A stretch of DNA of 64,000 nt from Dichomitus squalens LYAD-421 SS1 (Eukaryota; Basidiomycota; Agaricomycetes; Polyporales; Polyporaceae), in contig NW_006766887.1 in NCBI RefSeq assembly GCF_000275845.1, positions 228,238 through 292,237 of the forward strand, read 5' to 3'. Made by a program: the position numbers and the translations under genes. This document shows positions 34,930 through 46,936 of the stretch, piece after piece. Under the pieces are notes generated by a model. That model searched no databases. It worked only from the letters and a program-made list of their open reading frames with translations, and was not told the DNA's origin. Each line of letters starts with the position of its first letter. Positions within the stretch are counted from its first letter, which is position 1.

Positions 34930-37059
34930 TTACTTCGCTCGGCCGAGCATGCGGATGTCGCCTTTGCGTGTCCCGAGCGCAATGAGCCCCGTCGTCTCTG
35001 AGAACGCGATATGGGTGATGTCGTCTGCGACAAGAAACTCGTGAGCCAGGTGCTGTCGGAAACGTGCAGAGAGGCGCAACTTGAGAGGAAGCTCACCTCG
35101 GAGATCGTAAGAGTTCACGTCGTATACCTCCTTCCCGTCAATCGCGCGCGGTGCCTGCGTGAGCCAGCCATGCCCGGACTCAGTATCCAGCTCTGAGTTG
35201 TGTACCGAGATGGGCGTCCCGGGCTGGAACCCCTCCTTCGCCTTCTTCTTGCCTTTCGTTCCCTTCCTCTTCTTCCCGCCTATATCTTTCTTGTGAGGGG
35301 GCCTCGGCCCTTCGAACTCAACCCCGTCCGAGTGGACGCTATTGCCATCGGACTCGTCGTCGCTATCGTCCTCGCCCGCAGCGATGACGGACGAAAACCC
35401 GTACACGACTCTCCTGACGGCTCCCCGCCTGCGCTCAACCCAGACGCCGCGGCGCCCTGCGGGCCCGAGTGCGCAGGCAGACACGAACCCGCGCGTGCCA
35501 TGAGAGAATCCGCTCCGGGAAACAGGGGATGCTTCGGTGCTTGGGGCGACCGGAATGGCCATGTTGTGTGCGGCGAGCAGACGGACTTGCACGTCGATCG
35601 GGGGGCTTGAGACATAATCGCGTAGGTTACGGAGCGAGGGCGACCCGGGGGAGGGGATGATGACGAGGACGGAGCAGTGGAAGAGACCGCGGAGAACGTC
35701 ATAGGCGAGGAAAGAGAGGGAGACGCGGGTGGGTTCGTCTGGAGGGTCTAAGACGGAGGGACGGCAGACGATAGGCTTGGAGAAGGAGACGCCGCGAAAG
35801 GTCGTGCTAGGGAAGAAGTGAGAGCGGACCACGGCGGACAACTGCGCGGCGGGAGGGAGGCGGGCAGAAGGGCCCGTGTCGGCATTAGGCAAATCTTGGT
35901 TCATGCGGACCTGTGGGCTGTCGAGAAGCGTGCAGACTTCAAGAGAGTGGGCTTTGAGGACCAGGATGTGGCGTGGGGTGAGAAAGGTGGCCTCTACGAC
36001 ACCATTCCACTAGACGAGGTGAGAGTAGGCTTGGGCAACACGTGGTGGATCGACTTACTAGCTCCTCCTCTTCTTCAGAGAGCATATTGACCACTGTGCG
36101 CTTGTTTGTGTCCCAGTTGAGTAAATGGAAAGATGACGGGAGGCCGAGAAGTAGAAGGGATTGGGTCGGGTCGAGGGCACGCAAACAAAATATCGGCGAG
36201 GCAAACCTGATTGTGGCAATGGTGCGAAATTGCACATCGTTTGACCCGCAATTCTGTTGGGGGCAATACATGGCTGACGAGGGATACAGTTGCACTTGGA
36301 GCACATGGCACAACTCGTGACTGTCTCTACAAATCAGTATCATCGAACACAGCTAGCGTTCCAAAGAGAGGATTCACCAGGAGAAAGCGATGGTAAGAAC
36401 GTGACTTTGCTCGTCGAGATGAGTGATAGCCGAAGAGAACGAGCCGATTCCCTTGATTTGCTCACTCGTGCAAAGGATAGGTTTGTTTGGATCGTGAAAG
36501 ACGGAGTCAAGGTCCCAAAGCTCGACTAGCTTCTCGAGGTAGACACAAAGTAGCCAGCGGTCGAGGAAGATATTGATAGTGTATATCGTCCGTGAGCCAT
36601 CGTCATTGTTGAAGACCGGGTCCAGTGCGCAGTGATCAACATGGCCAGGGATAAAATACGTGGAGCGTGGGAGGAGCCACGTGCACTCAACATCCTGCAG
36701 CCTGCGAACCGCCATCTCGACCTCTGTCGAAGATAGGGGTGTCCAGGATGATGGTTGTACGAGGTGAGATGGCAGAGGAAGCAATCGACTCTGCGTTCTG
36801 AGCATACGGAGCCATGCCGAGCGATCTTGAGTGATCGTGCGGAAGCGCGTGCATGTCTAGGTACCAAAACGATGAGGATAGGGTTAGCACTGTCATATCT
36901 GCAGTCGGATGATCAATAGAGACAGACCTTCTGTAATACTATTATGTCTTGAAAGCCAAGATGGAGCACAATCTGCAGCAATATCTCGTCAGGAAGGTGG
37001 AGAATACCGTGGAAACCTTCGTTCGGACCCGGTTCTTGCGCGTCCAAGCCATCAATCAT
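34930..37059 (-). CDS. F-box protein
   Basis: Starts at the ATG at 37059 with MIDGLDAQEPGPNEGFHGI and then the F-box LPDEILLQIVLHLGFQDIIV, which continues across the first intron as TCTRFRTITQDRSAWLRML. F-boxes bind Skp1 and recruit substrates to SCF ubiquitin ligases. The rest (LVELWDLDSVF, YTINIFLDRWLLCVYL, LLGLPSSFHLLNWDTNKRT) looks like blades of a beta-propeller without clean WD repeats. This is the usual form of the large Agaricomycete F-box families. The last exon carries a Lys/Gly-rich insertion (KKDIGGKKRKGTKGKKKAKE) and an acidic stretch just before it. The TAA stop is at 34930-34932. Substrate unknown. It is divergent with RTC4, 345 bases between start codons. Confidence 0.85.
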
Positions 37060-37308
37060 GTCTATAGACTGAAGCAATACCGACAGCCAGGTACTTCATG
37101 TGCAGGTCATATACCTTGTGAGGGTATCTAGTTTTCATGAGATGAGATGAGTAGGACAACTTTCGGGCTCAGGTTCTTGATAGGGGAAAACATGCATGTG
37201 TCATCACTCAGGCGCCCCTGTCGCGTGACGTAGCAGGGCGCGCCAACGTGACCGTCACCCCGACGCGTCTGTCGACGGCAACTTTAAGTTTAACTCCGCG
37301 CCTCGACC

Positions 37309-37332
37309 GACGACGACGACGACGACGACGAC
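37309..37332 (+). repeat. (GAC)8 microsatellite in RTC4 leader
   Basis: Eight GAC units, 73 bases before the RTC4 start codon, in the likely 5'UTR. Confidence 0.9.
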
Positions 37333-37404
37333 GTTAGGACTCTCGACTGCAACCACGCGTAATCTCTCCCGGCTTGGACTGGATGCTGTCTCTGAGCACA
37401 CCCC

Positions 37405-40400
37405 ATGGAGGCCATGAACCAGATGTTGAAGAGCAGAGGCACGACCCTCGAAACCGACGCGTCCACGACGACACGGCTCTCACAACGCCCAAAGCCCTCG
37501 TCTCAGAGAAAAGGCGCCACCTTCGAGGATTTTGGCAGTGACTTTGGCGACAAGGCCTCTGGCTCTTGCACTTCCTCTCCCTCTCGCAAGTCGACCAAGA
37601 AGTCCGCCTCCTCAAGCACAGGCGTGGTGATCGATTTCAGCGACCCCGAATCTAGCCCAGATGAGCTCGACTGTCTTCCGCAGCACGGGTCTTCCCGTCA
37701 TAACTCTACTTCTCCGAGGAAGCCCAAGCGTGTCGAGAAGCGGGCCACGACCGGAGCACGCAACCTCTCGTCCTCGCCTTCCCCCACTGTAGTGGTAATT
37801 GACCACCACCAGGCGAATCCGGACTACAAACCTATCGATCTCACGAAGATGAGGATATCAAAGAAGAAGGCGGGCGGTCCTTCATCTAGCCAGACCCCGG
37901 AGAACTCTCAGGACACACAACCACAACCGAAGGACCCAAAGACAGGTTCGTCCACCTCTCGTCCGGCCCCCCCTCTCCCCCGCACGAATGCCCGTGCCGG
38001 TCCTTCCTTTGAAGCGACGAAGGCGAAGTTACAACCTCTGCGAGAGCGCACCCCAAACAAAGACCGGTCTCGTCCGGCTCGGCCGTCCACTCCCCCGCGT
38101 GAGCCCGAGAAGGGCGCGAAAGAACAGGACAAGGACGCCGACAAGACCCCCCGCCCTGTTCGTGTCGCGCCGCGCCCTGTTTACAAGGGCAACCGTAACA
38201 ATATTGGCAAGTCTCAGACCGTCCCCGACTTCCGTCCCGGATCGCAAGACAAGGGTGGCGAGAAGAGCCAGCCGCTCACGCGGTCCCAGAGCACGCAAGA
38301 GTTTGCGGGGATCCATTCTCAACTGATCCATGTTTCTGAGGACGATTCGGATGGCGCAAAGACGGACGTGACACGACGGAGGGCGAACACGAAAGCACAA
38401 GACAAGGGCAAGGGGCGCGAGGGACCCAGCTCCAAGGCTGACAGAGACATTAACCCTTTCCCCCTACTGTCGCCCCTGTCCTCGCAAAATGCTGCTCGTG
38501 GAGGGAGCCCAGGAAAAGGCAAGGAGAAGGCAAGCGACGATCCCTTCGACAAGTTGTTCAATTCGCCTTCATTTCTCGCGCGGAATAGACGCACGACGGA
38601 GTTCCCGGAACTCTCCCCGCTTTCCTCTCCTGCATCAAAGCGTACCTCGCCGCCACCGCGGGCACCGTCGCGTGCGAAGCTCAAGCTAATCTCAAGCAAG
38701 GGGAGGAATACGGTGGTGTCATCTTCTGGAGAGGACGAAGACGAGAGACAGCTCGCCCCATTCCCGATGGCGACCCAGGTGCTGGAGAGTTTACGCAGGG
38801 TGTCTCCAGTCACCAAGCGCACGACGCAAGACAGAGGCATCGAAGAAGAGAACGCGGCATACAGAAAGAAACGACGGGGCGATTCCGAGAAGATCTCGCT
38901 GGATGTTGACTGGGGTTCCGACGACGAAAGTGCGTATATGCAGGCTCACAACTTCATGCATATAGTCAATATACTGAGCACCACGGCCGTCTTTTCCCTT
39001 TTCTCCCTCCAGTGTTCCTAAACCCAGCCGTTGATCCTAAGACGCTCTGCCCGTGGTGCGACGAGCCCCTTCCTTCGGACCCAACACCGCACCTGCGCGC
39101 ACTCATGGCCGCTGCGAAGCACGTGTCGTATCCGGACGACCGGTTGACCAACCCCCTCGGCCTGCGCGCCCCCCTCGCGGCTTTCGTCGGCGTGTGCCAG
39201 CGGCATCGCTTCGAGCGCAACTGGATTCCCCGCGCACGCAAGCGAGGCTGGCCGACGACAATTGACTGGGATGCGTTGTCGGGAAGGATCTCCCGGCTCC
39301 GCGGACACCTTCAGGCGATCGTGGACGACGTCGATGGGGAGTTTGCGGCCGAGGCCTCTCGTACGTGGAGGGGAGGCAGCCGGCGGCCGAGAAAGGAGAA
39401 CGAGTTCTGGATGGAGGTCGTCAAGAACGTGCGGCAGCAGGGCTCACGGCAGACCGCGGGTGTGCGCGGGCAGTTTTTGCACTTCAACAAGACACAGCCG
39501 GGATAGTGCGTAGCATTCTTTTGATAGCACTTACTATGGCGTGCACTAGTTGAGAGATGGGTACTAATGCTGAGGTCGCATGCGCAGTTATGGAGAACTG
39601 GGGTATGTCATCATCCACCAGACACTCTGCGATTTGTTCCCGCCCGCGGACTTCCATCCGGACGCGACGCTCCCGCTTACCCCTTCTGACTTCATCTCCC
39701 TCGTCCTCGTTCCGGAGGCTGCGATGCGTCTAATTATGGAGGACCTGTCTTTGCCGAGAGACCAGGCGATTGAGACGCTCCGTGAGAGCGTCGAGTACGG
39801 CGTGGCGATGTTCCCCGTGGACGAGGGCGAAGGCGAGGCAGGCAGTAACAATTCGAGCGCGAAGGGTGGAGGGCAGTTGGTAGTCGGTGCGGGCGAGCAG
39901 ATGTTCATGGAGCGGGCGCGGGTGCGGCGGAAGGAGCTCGAGGAGGAGGAGCGGATGGAGGCAGAGGAGGCGCGTAAGGAGCGGGCACAGCGACCGAAGC
40001 CCCGCCCCCGTCCTCGCGCGAGGGGCAAGGCTCCTTCAGGGGCACAAACGGACGTCGAATCCGTCGGACACCGGTCGCCTCCGCCCGGTGGGTCCAAGGC
40101 GAAGCGGAAGGCTCCCAGTAGGGCCTCGTCCCGTGCTCCCTCGACTAGCAGGCAGCTTGATGAAGATGTGATCGCACTCACCAGCGACACTGGCGACTCC
40201 GATGCGGGAGCCCCGTCGAAACGGCGGAAGAAGGTGACGAGAACGGCTAGCGCGAAGAGAGGAGACGTTGAAATGCATCCGGATGATGGTCCGTCGGGGA
40301 CAGATGAGGTTGAGGCGACACCCAAGCCAAAATCGAAGCCTCGCCCGCGGCCAGTATCACGTTCTGTTTCCTCAACGAGTTCGCGATGCGGCGGGGAGGG

Positions 40401-41024
40401 GCAACGCCCAGATCCCGATTTGGGCAGCGTCCTTGCTAGCTCGGCGACCCGCGATACCGCGTTCGTCTCGTTCAGCCACAAAGGCGGCCTACAGATCACG
40501 AAAGCGGGAATTGAGATCACCGTCGGGGTCACGCCCAGGGCGAAGCCGAGGAGATCTGACACCTTGCAATTGGCTGCTGTCCCTTTGTCTGGCCTATCGC
40601 CTGAGTCTGCCGAGGCGAACGGAGCTGGTGGAGCTCCTCAGTCGAGGCGCCCTCTGGACGTCATGAAGGAGCGTCGGGTGCGGGAGCGGGAGCCAGCAGT
40701 CCGGTGAGCGGTGTGTGGTACAGGTGGCTGCCTTGTTTCCAAGATTTACTGATTTTGCTTCGCAGGCCAACCGCATCGACCTCGACGAGGCCCGACGAAT
40801 GGCACTCCAGCTTGCGAGTCGGCAACACCAACTCGAGCGATGACGAAGAGTCGCGGCCCTTGCCCGTCTCATCACCTATTCCTGCAGAGCCTAAGGAACC
40901 TCGCAGTTCTGTATATGGCGAGCAGGGGCGTACCGACTCGTTCGGCTGGCTGCTCAACTCGGATGACTCGCAGCCACGCCCTGACAGTCCGCCAAACTAC
41001 TTCTATCAGTCCTACGATAACTAA
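37405..41024 (+). CDS. RTC4: Restriction of telomere capping protein 4-like (RTC4 domain)
   Basis: Four-exon gene of 3,396 coding bases, 1,131 residues. The first 500 residues are disordered, rich in Ser, Pro, Lys and Arg, with several SSP clusters and a possible short interaction segment VVIDFSDPESSP. Exons 2-3 hold the RTC4 domain: TLCPWCDEPLPSDPTPHLRAL (Cys pair near its start), CQRHRFERNWIPRARKRGWP, and YGELGYVIIHQTLCDLFP to FISLVLVPEAAMRLIMEDL. A second disordered tail follows. Yeast RTC4 was found in a screen for suppressors of telomere-capping defects; its molecular action is unknown. Splice sites near 38931/39012, 39506/39587 and 40706/40765 keep the frame. The start MEAMNQMLKSRG resembles other fungal members. 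An upstream ATG at 37383 opens an out-of-frame reading frame that overlaps this start. Confidence 0.85.
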
Positions 41025-41304
41025 TGTGTGCTATTTATTCCTATTATGCAGCTGCGTGTGCTGTCCTAAGGGCGTACCGGCCGGCCAGCCACACAATCCC
41101 AGTATACTAGCGTACTGGTACTTTATTTTCATACACACCTTGCTAATGTATCATACTGCTCGGAATTCATATAAACTCGATCAAGCCTCTCTGGCTGAGC
41201 CCAACGGGCTTGAGATCTGCGCGATTCATACAAGTCTAATACCGATACATTGGCAGGGCTAAGGTATGAGCTACATTTGGACGTCGTTGTACAGCTTCGT
41301 ACAG

Positions 41305-42969
41305 TTAGAGCTCTTCTATCTTGGTATCTTCGTCATCAGATACCTCTTGGGTTGAGGGTGCGAGGACGTCAGCCCCATCGTGGACGGTATCATCGCCCTC
41401 CTCTCGCTTGAGCAGATTGACGAGACGTAACACGTGCTCTGCGACCTGAACAGAACGATCAGCAGTGCAGTCAGAAGATGAGGAGGTATTCGTACTCACT
41501 ACTACAACCTCTTCGTTTTCATGCAGGGCCCTGACAATCTCGTATACACCGTGATTCCGTAGGTATTCGCGTCCCCAATGTGTCGTGCAGAGCAATAGAA
41601 GGGTTTCTACATGTGTCTGCCGAAGGACGGGGTCTGGTTCGCGCACCTTGGTCGGTGGAAGGAATTGTAGCGCGGGGGGGAGCTTCTCTTGATCCTGTGA
41701 TTGCCGTGTCAGGATATCGAGCGATAAAGATGGCATCGGATTTGGAAAGGGCGTACTTCGAGATCAAACTCTTCCGGACCGGCGAGCGGGAGAAGCACGT
41801 AGGGCAGGACATTAATGCCAGGGGCCTCTACTGTTGAAGGAGGTACCACAACCTTGTCGGTGTCCTCCGTCAGGAGGGCGCGATGAGCCGATGTCTGGAA
41901 AGCGCAGTTTCTACAAATCAGTTGTGTAAGCCTGTAGCTCGATCGCAGATCTCAAGTTCACAAACTTGATTGTGGATGCAACGCCACCGCGTCTGATCGT
42001 ATCCTTGTGTTCCGTGAAGGCAACGATCTTGGACAAGGGATACTCCAGATCAGCGTCCTCGTTCAATGGATCAATCGATCTTGGTGTGAGGAAGAATGCA
42101 CGTCCTACTGGAACCTGACGGAGCGTCAGGACGGCCGTGTTGACCCGTTTGTCTATTGCACGTACCGTGCTGATGTTTGCAAACACGCTCGCTAGGAAGT
42201 GCAGGTCGCCCTTGAAGAGGCGTTTTTCTCGCTCTTCGGTTACACTGGCAGCCTTGACAAAGGCGTCGACAAGCAGAGGCAGGGCGAGAACCTCCTTCGG
42301 CTCGCTCGATGGATATGGCACGGGCGCTGGGCAGGTCATGGAACGAGAATCGACAGGAAAGACCTTGATCGGTGACTTCGGATCGGGAAGTACTGAAACC
42401 TTCAGTGACAGAAGCACATTACATGCGCCCCCGTGGGCGGTCACGTTCGACAGTAGCATTGACGCAAGATCCGCGAGGGTGGCTTGGAAGTTCTGGAGAA
42501 GGCGCGTGAGTATTTGAGATTTGGGCAGACAGTACACCTCACAAGGATGTATGAGACAACAAAATTCAGGAAGGCAGGATCAGATAGTGTATTGATGAGC
42601 AGGGAGTTTTCTGACAGATTGACCAGAGCCCGGAATGCGTCGTGCGCCGTCAACTGTGACTGTACGTGAGAACACAGCTTTAGATCTCTCATCAACTCTT
42701 ACCAGCTGGTCTCTACACAATATTTTGATGTCTCTTATGATATCATTTTCGTGCTTTTCTTGCAGACCACCCGTCTGCAAACCTGAGTAGAAAAGATCTC
42801 GATGAGGAGATCCTTTGGGCGTCTGGGTCAGGAGGTTTGCGAGCGCAATCTGGCGCACGCTTGGATTCTTATCCCGCAGGAATTGGGTAAGCTGCACAGC
42901 TCTGTCAGACTTATTGGTGAATCTCGACTCTAGAATACTGACCTCTCTCAGCTGGTCAGCGTCGGACAT
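41305..42969 (-). CDS. HGH1: HGH1 family armadillo-repeat protein
   Basis: HGH1 (DUF383/DUF384) is a conserved eukaryotic armadillo-repeat protein; in yeast it works as an adaptor that helps the TRiC chaperonin fold translation elongation factor 2. The start MSDADQLREVSILESRF is at 42969. Repeats follow: RQIALANLLTQTPKG, QLTAHDAFRALVNLSENSLL, and ADLASMLLSNVTAH. The family core ends in STIKNCAFQTSAHRALL, VLPYVLLPLAGPEEFDLE and HVETLLLLCTTHWGREYLR. The C-terminus is acidic (SDDEDTKIEEL). Introns join in phase, including one that begins inside the STIK codon run. The gene is intact. A longer frame upstream begins with GTG, not ATG, and was not used. It is divergent with SPT20, 212 bases between start codons. 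Confidence 0.92.
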
Positions 42970-43181
42970 TTTGGAGTGTGCAGATGGGTTTCCCACGGAC
43001 AATGTCACTTTATCTCAAACGCTGCAGCACTGGTTTACGTAATACACGCGTTGTCTCAGTACTTGCGGACGGCCACTCGTCCATGACCTCACCCTCCGTC
43101 TCTTGGCGTACATTCCTCGAGACCTAAGAGGTCTCGCCGCGGTCTCTGAACAAGGTTCTATAAGTAGGTGTGCATTGACAT
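42970..43181. promoter_or_regulatory. divergent promoter between HGH1 and SPT20
   Basis: 212 bases separate two head-to-head start codons, so the two housekeeping genes very likely share a promoter. A CTATAAG sequence lies at 43158-43164, 18 bases before the SPT20 ATG, too close to act as a normal TATA box. Confidence 0.5.
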
Positions 43182-45209
43182 ATGGCGCTGTACAACACCA
43201 GTCGCTTTGTTCAGGGTCTCCTCAAGGACCATGAGAACTCACCACCATCATTCACGGTGCGACTCTACCGCGAACACTGGGTACTGAACAACGGGTCCAA
43301 ATTCCTGTACAATAATCAAATTGCGGTGAGGAAACATAGCTACCATGCCTTATGCAAGTGTTGTCGCTCATGGTTCGTACAGTCGCTATTGGACGATATC
43401 CGCAGCCAGCATATACCCGTAGATTTCTTAGAGCTGTTCGATGCCGCTAAGCTACCATTCTACGAAGGTGATGCGACTCACTCATGGTTGGACTGACATA
43501 TGAATATACTGACTGCCTGACAGGTTGTCTCATAGTGGAATTGCTGGACTATAGACCACCGAAGAGTAGCGATCCCGACCTTGAGCAGCCCGAGAAGACA
43601 CGCGTCGTCTTGACACCCACTGACGAGTCTCGGTGGCAGGATATATGCTTGATGAACCTGAGGAATGGCTCAACATGGACAGATGCTGATACTCTGGAGC
43701 TAGAGGCGCGTTTGCTAGTGAGTCATCAGAAATTGTCTGAATAGCCTGAGCTCGTAGCCACTCGATAGTGGAGCGAGGTGTCGAGAATCTAGATAACACT
43801 TCCAAGTTTTTGACCGAGCTTCTAAAACTGCTGCCAAAGGACTCGCTGTACAGAGAGCCTATTTGAGTTCTTGAAGGCCGATTGTCCCTCGTCCTCGTCT
43901 CCATATCCTCTCGACTGGGGCACCGATGGTTACTGATCAATTTGTCTCGCAGTTGGCCACAGCCCCTCCCCTGTGCTTGGATCCAGATATTCACCTGGCA
44001 CGTGTCGTAAATGCTACACAGAGAGTGTCGACACCACCAGTACCCTTGCCTCTCAAGCGCAAGGCGGCTGCGCTAGATCAAGAGGCGGATGACTTCGAGA
44101 AGGCGCGTCGCTTGAAGCTCATGCAGTTTATGGCCCCGCAGCGGAATGTCCCACCGGGGTGAGTACGCCGTATTGGCGAAGTCGAAACGGACTTGACAAG
44201 ATTGTACCCAGAAAATTTTCCATCCTGGACGCAATACAACGCATGAAGCAAATCAAAGCGAATCCGCCTGCAGCGTCAGGGCAGACCATGCCTATAACTG
44301 CTCCGACGACTGCCTCGCCTCACACAAGCGCAGGCCCGACGCCTGTACCTACTGCTCCTCCTGCGGCAGCGCCGACAGCTGCGGTTCCCCCCGGCCCTGC
44401 CAATCTCCCCGCAAAAGCGGCTACCCCCGTGCCCTCTTCATCTACACCAGTCCCACCCCCACAACAATACCATCCACCTGTGGCCGCGTCCTCCCCAGCG
44501 CCGGGGCCCGTCATGGCAGCATCTCCTCCTATGCCCGTCCAGAGCATCAAGAAAGCTCAACTCAAGAAGAAGTCGGACGGAACGCAACCACCGCTTGTCC
44601 CTCGAGCTTCTGCTACCCCCGCGCCGATAGCGCCCACAGCGTCCTCTGGCGCGCCTCTTCCGATACCTGCGCATCTCCACCCACACTATCCTCAGCAGCA
44701 AGGCGGTCGCGCGACACCGATGCCAGCGCAAGCTCCGTCCCCTCGCCCAACGTCTGTTGCTCATGCAGGCAGCCCACCGGCGGCATCGGAGCAAAGGCCA
44801 CCGTCCGTTGTCCCGGCACCTCCCGCTGTTCAGCCTATACAGGCAGTCCCCCAGGCACAACAAAACATACATAGACCCCCGCAACCTTCTCCAGCCCCAG
44901 TGAACCCCGCGCATCAGCAAGTGCCTCAACAGCCAGGTATGTCGGGCGCCTACCCACCCCAGATAAGCGCAGCATACATGGCACAAATCGCCGCGGGGAG
45001 AGGGCGCGGGAAACCTGCCACTCCGAATGCACAGGGAGGACAGGCGATGAACTACTATCAGCACCAAATGATGCTCCAGCAGGCTCAGGCCCAAGCGCAT
45101 GCCGTGCAGCACCAACAGAGAATGCAGCAGCAACAGCAGCAGCAACAGGCCACCGCCGCGCGATCTCCCGCGAACCAATCTCGTAGCCCCATGCCTAACC
45201 CGCAGGCGC
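43182..45209 (+). CDS. SPT20: SAGA subunit SPT20, 5' part (cut by assembly gap)
   Basis: Spt20 is a structural subunit of the SAGA co-activator. The N-terminal Spt20 domain is spread over the first exons: LLKDHENSPPSFTVRLYREH, NQIASLLDDIRSQHIPVDF, KLPFYEGCLIVELLDYRPP and LELEARLLLATAPPLCLDPD. Then come LPLKRKAAALDQEADDFEKA and, after an intron at 44159-44212, KFSILDAIQRMKQIKANPP. From there the protein is very rich in Pro, Ala and Gln, as is usual for the C-terminal half of Spt20. The third intron (43722-43955, 234 nt) is unusually long for this window. The frame runs into the N gap at 45210. The sequence from 44346 on is present again, base for base, from 46073, so this part and the 3' part below are two overlapping pieces of one gene. 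Confidence 0.88.
44346..45209 (+). repeat. 864-bp exact direct repeat, first copy
   Basis: Identical as far as I can check to 46073-46936, offset 1,727 bases. It is coding sequence of SPT20. Exact identity over a low-complexity coding region points to an assembly or haplotype duplicate, not an old duplication. Confidence 0.85.
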
Positions 45210-45520
45210 NNNNNNNNNNNNNNNNNNNNNNNNNNNNNNNNNNNNNNNNNNNNNNNNNNNNNNNNNNNNNNNNNNNNNNNNNNNNNNNNNNNNNNNNNNN
45301 NNNNNNNNNNNNNNNNNNNNNNNNNNNNNNNNNNNNNNNNNNNNNNNNNNNNNNNNNNNNNNNNNNNNNNNNNNNNNNNNNNNNNNNNNNNNNNNNNNNN
45401 NNNNNNNNNNNNNNNNNNNNNNNNNNNNNNNNNNNNNNNNNNNNNNNNNNNNNNNNNNNNNNNNNNNNNNNNNNNNNNNNNNNNNNNNNNNNNNNNNNNN
45501 NNNNNNNNNNNNNNNNNNNN
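45210..45520. other. assembly gap (311 N)
   Basis: Unsequenced bases between two contigs. The stated length may be nominal. Translations through the gap are meaningless. Confidence 1.
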
Positions 45521-46072
45521 TGTCACGGACGTTGGACAGACGCCCCTTTTTGCCGCCCATTCCCTTTCCTTTGACGCCCACCTTCCATTTCCGGACCGTT
45601 TCCTTTCCTAGCTCATCCCAGTTTGGACACTGTAGATACGTTCCCGTGATCGCCATGCCCTTGCCTTTTCTTTCTCGCCCTTTGTTCCCCCTTTGTCATC
45701 TTCACTGCCTCGCTCTCGCGCCTTGTCCTTGGTTGCTAAGCAGCCCCTCTAGTATATAAGGACCCCCCTAGGCGCTCCCTAGTCCCCATCTCGACCTCTT
45801 GGTCATTGGGACTAGGTGAGTGACCATAGCGTTGTATCTCTCTTCGATTGCTAATGTATAACTTGGTCATTGGGACTAGTCTGTCGCTGCTTGCGTGAAG
45901 GCTAGCTTTCGTCGGTCTCGTGCCTTCGTGCCGACCGCCGCTCTGCCCCGTCGAGTTTTCTGATACGTTTATCCCTCTCTCCCTCGCTTTTCCCCCTTTC
46001 GGCTCCTCGCCGCTCGCCTACGGGGTCGTCGCCGAACGTCGACCCGGGTCTACGCGCCTAGTCGCCGCGACA
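45521..46072 (+). mobile_element. 552-bp LTR of a retrotransposon, 3' LTR at an insertion junction in SPT20
   Basis: Begins TGTCACGGACG and ends CGCGACA, so it has the TG...CA ends of an LTR, with TGTC/GACA inverted termini. Inside are a TATATAAGGACC promoter box near 45753 and a direct repeat CTTGGTCATTGGGACTAG at 45798-45815 and 45862-45879. Immediately after the terminal CA the SPT20 coding sequence resumes at TACCTACTGC, the equivalent of 44346. That places the insertion site in SPT20 codons and predicts TACCT as a five-base target duplication. The start resembles LTRs of basidiomycete Gypsy elements, but with no internal sequence the superfamily is not certain. The short plus-strand frame inside has no coding meaning. 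Confidence 0.8.
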
Positions 46073-46936
46073 TACCTACTGCTCCTCCTGCGGCAGCGCC
46101 GACAGCTGCGGTTCCCCCCGGCCCTGCCAATCTCCCCGCAAAAGCGGCTACCCCCGTGCCCTCTTCATCTACACCAGTCCCACCCCCACAACAATACCAT
46201 CCACCTGTGGCCGCGTCCTCCCCAGCGCCGGGGCCCGTCATGGCAGCATCTCCTCCTATGCCCGTCCAGAGCATCAAGAAAGCTCAACTCAAGAAGAAGT
46301 CGGACGGAACGCAACCACCGCTTGTCCCTCGAGCTTCTGCTACCCCCGCGCCGATAGCGCCCACAGCGTCCTCTGGCGCGCCTCTTCCGATACCTGCGCA
46401 TCTCCACCCACACTATCCTCAGCAGCAAGGCGGTCGCGCGACACCGATGCCAGCGCAAGCTCCGTCCCCTCGCCCAACGTCTGTTGCTCATGCAGGCAGC
46501 CCACCGGCGGCATCGGAGCAAAGGCCACCGTCCGTTGTCCCGGCACCTCCCGCTGTTCAGCCTATACAGGCAGTCCCCCAGGCACAACAAAACATACATA
46601 GACCCCCGCAACCTTCTCCAGCCCCAGTGAACCCCGCGCATCAGCAAGTGCCTCAACAGCCAGGTATGTCGGGCGCCTACCCACCCCAGATAAGCGCAGC
46701 ATACATGGCACAAATCGCCGCGGGGAGAGGGCGCGGGAAACCTGCCACTCCGAATGCACAGGGAGGACAGGCGATGAACTACTATCAGCACCAAATGATG
46801 CTCCAGCAGGCTCAGGCCCAAGCGCATGCCGTGCAGCACCAACAGAGAATGCAGCAGCAACAGCAGCAGCAACAGGCCACCGCCGCGCGATCTCCCGCGA
46901 ACCAATCTCGTAGCCCCATGCCTAACCCGCAGGCGC
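46073..46936 (+). repeat. 864-bp exact direct repeat, second copy
   Basis: Second copy of the SPT20 segment 44346-45209; it begins at the LTR border. Confidence 0.85.

Noticed and set aside
39588..40562. 324-codon minus-strand frame opposite RTC4
   Set aside because: Ser-rich antisense shadow of Arg/Glu-rich RTC4 exons; no splice or motif support.
42970..43008. Longer HGH1 start
   Set aside because: The extended frame begins with GTG; the ATG at 42969 gives the usual family start.
44438..45656. Long frames running through the N gap, on both strands
   Set aside because: They are produced by translating unknown bases and are antisense or out of frame to SPT20.
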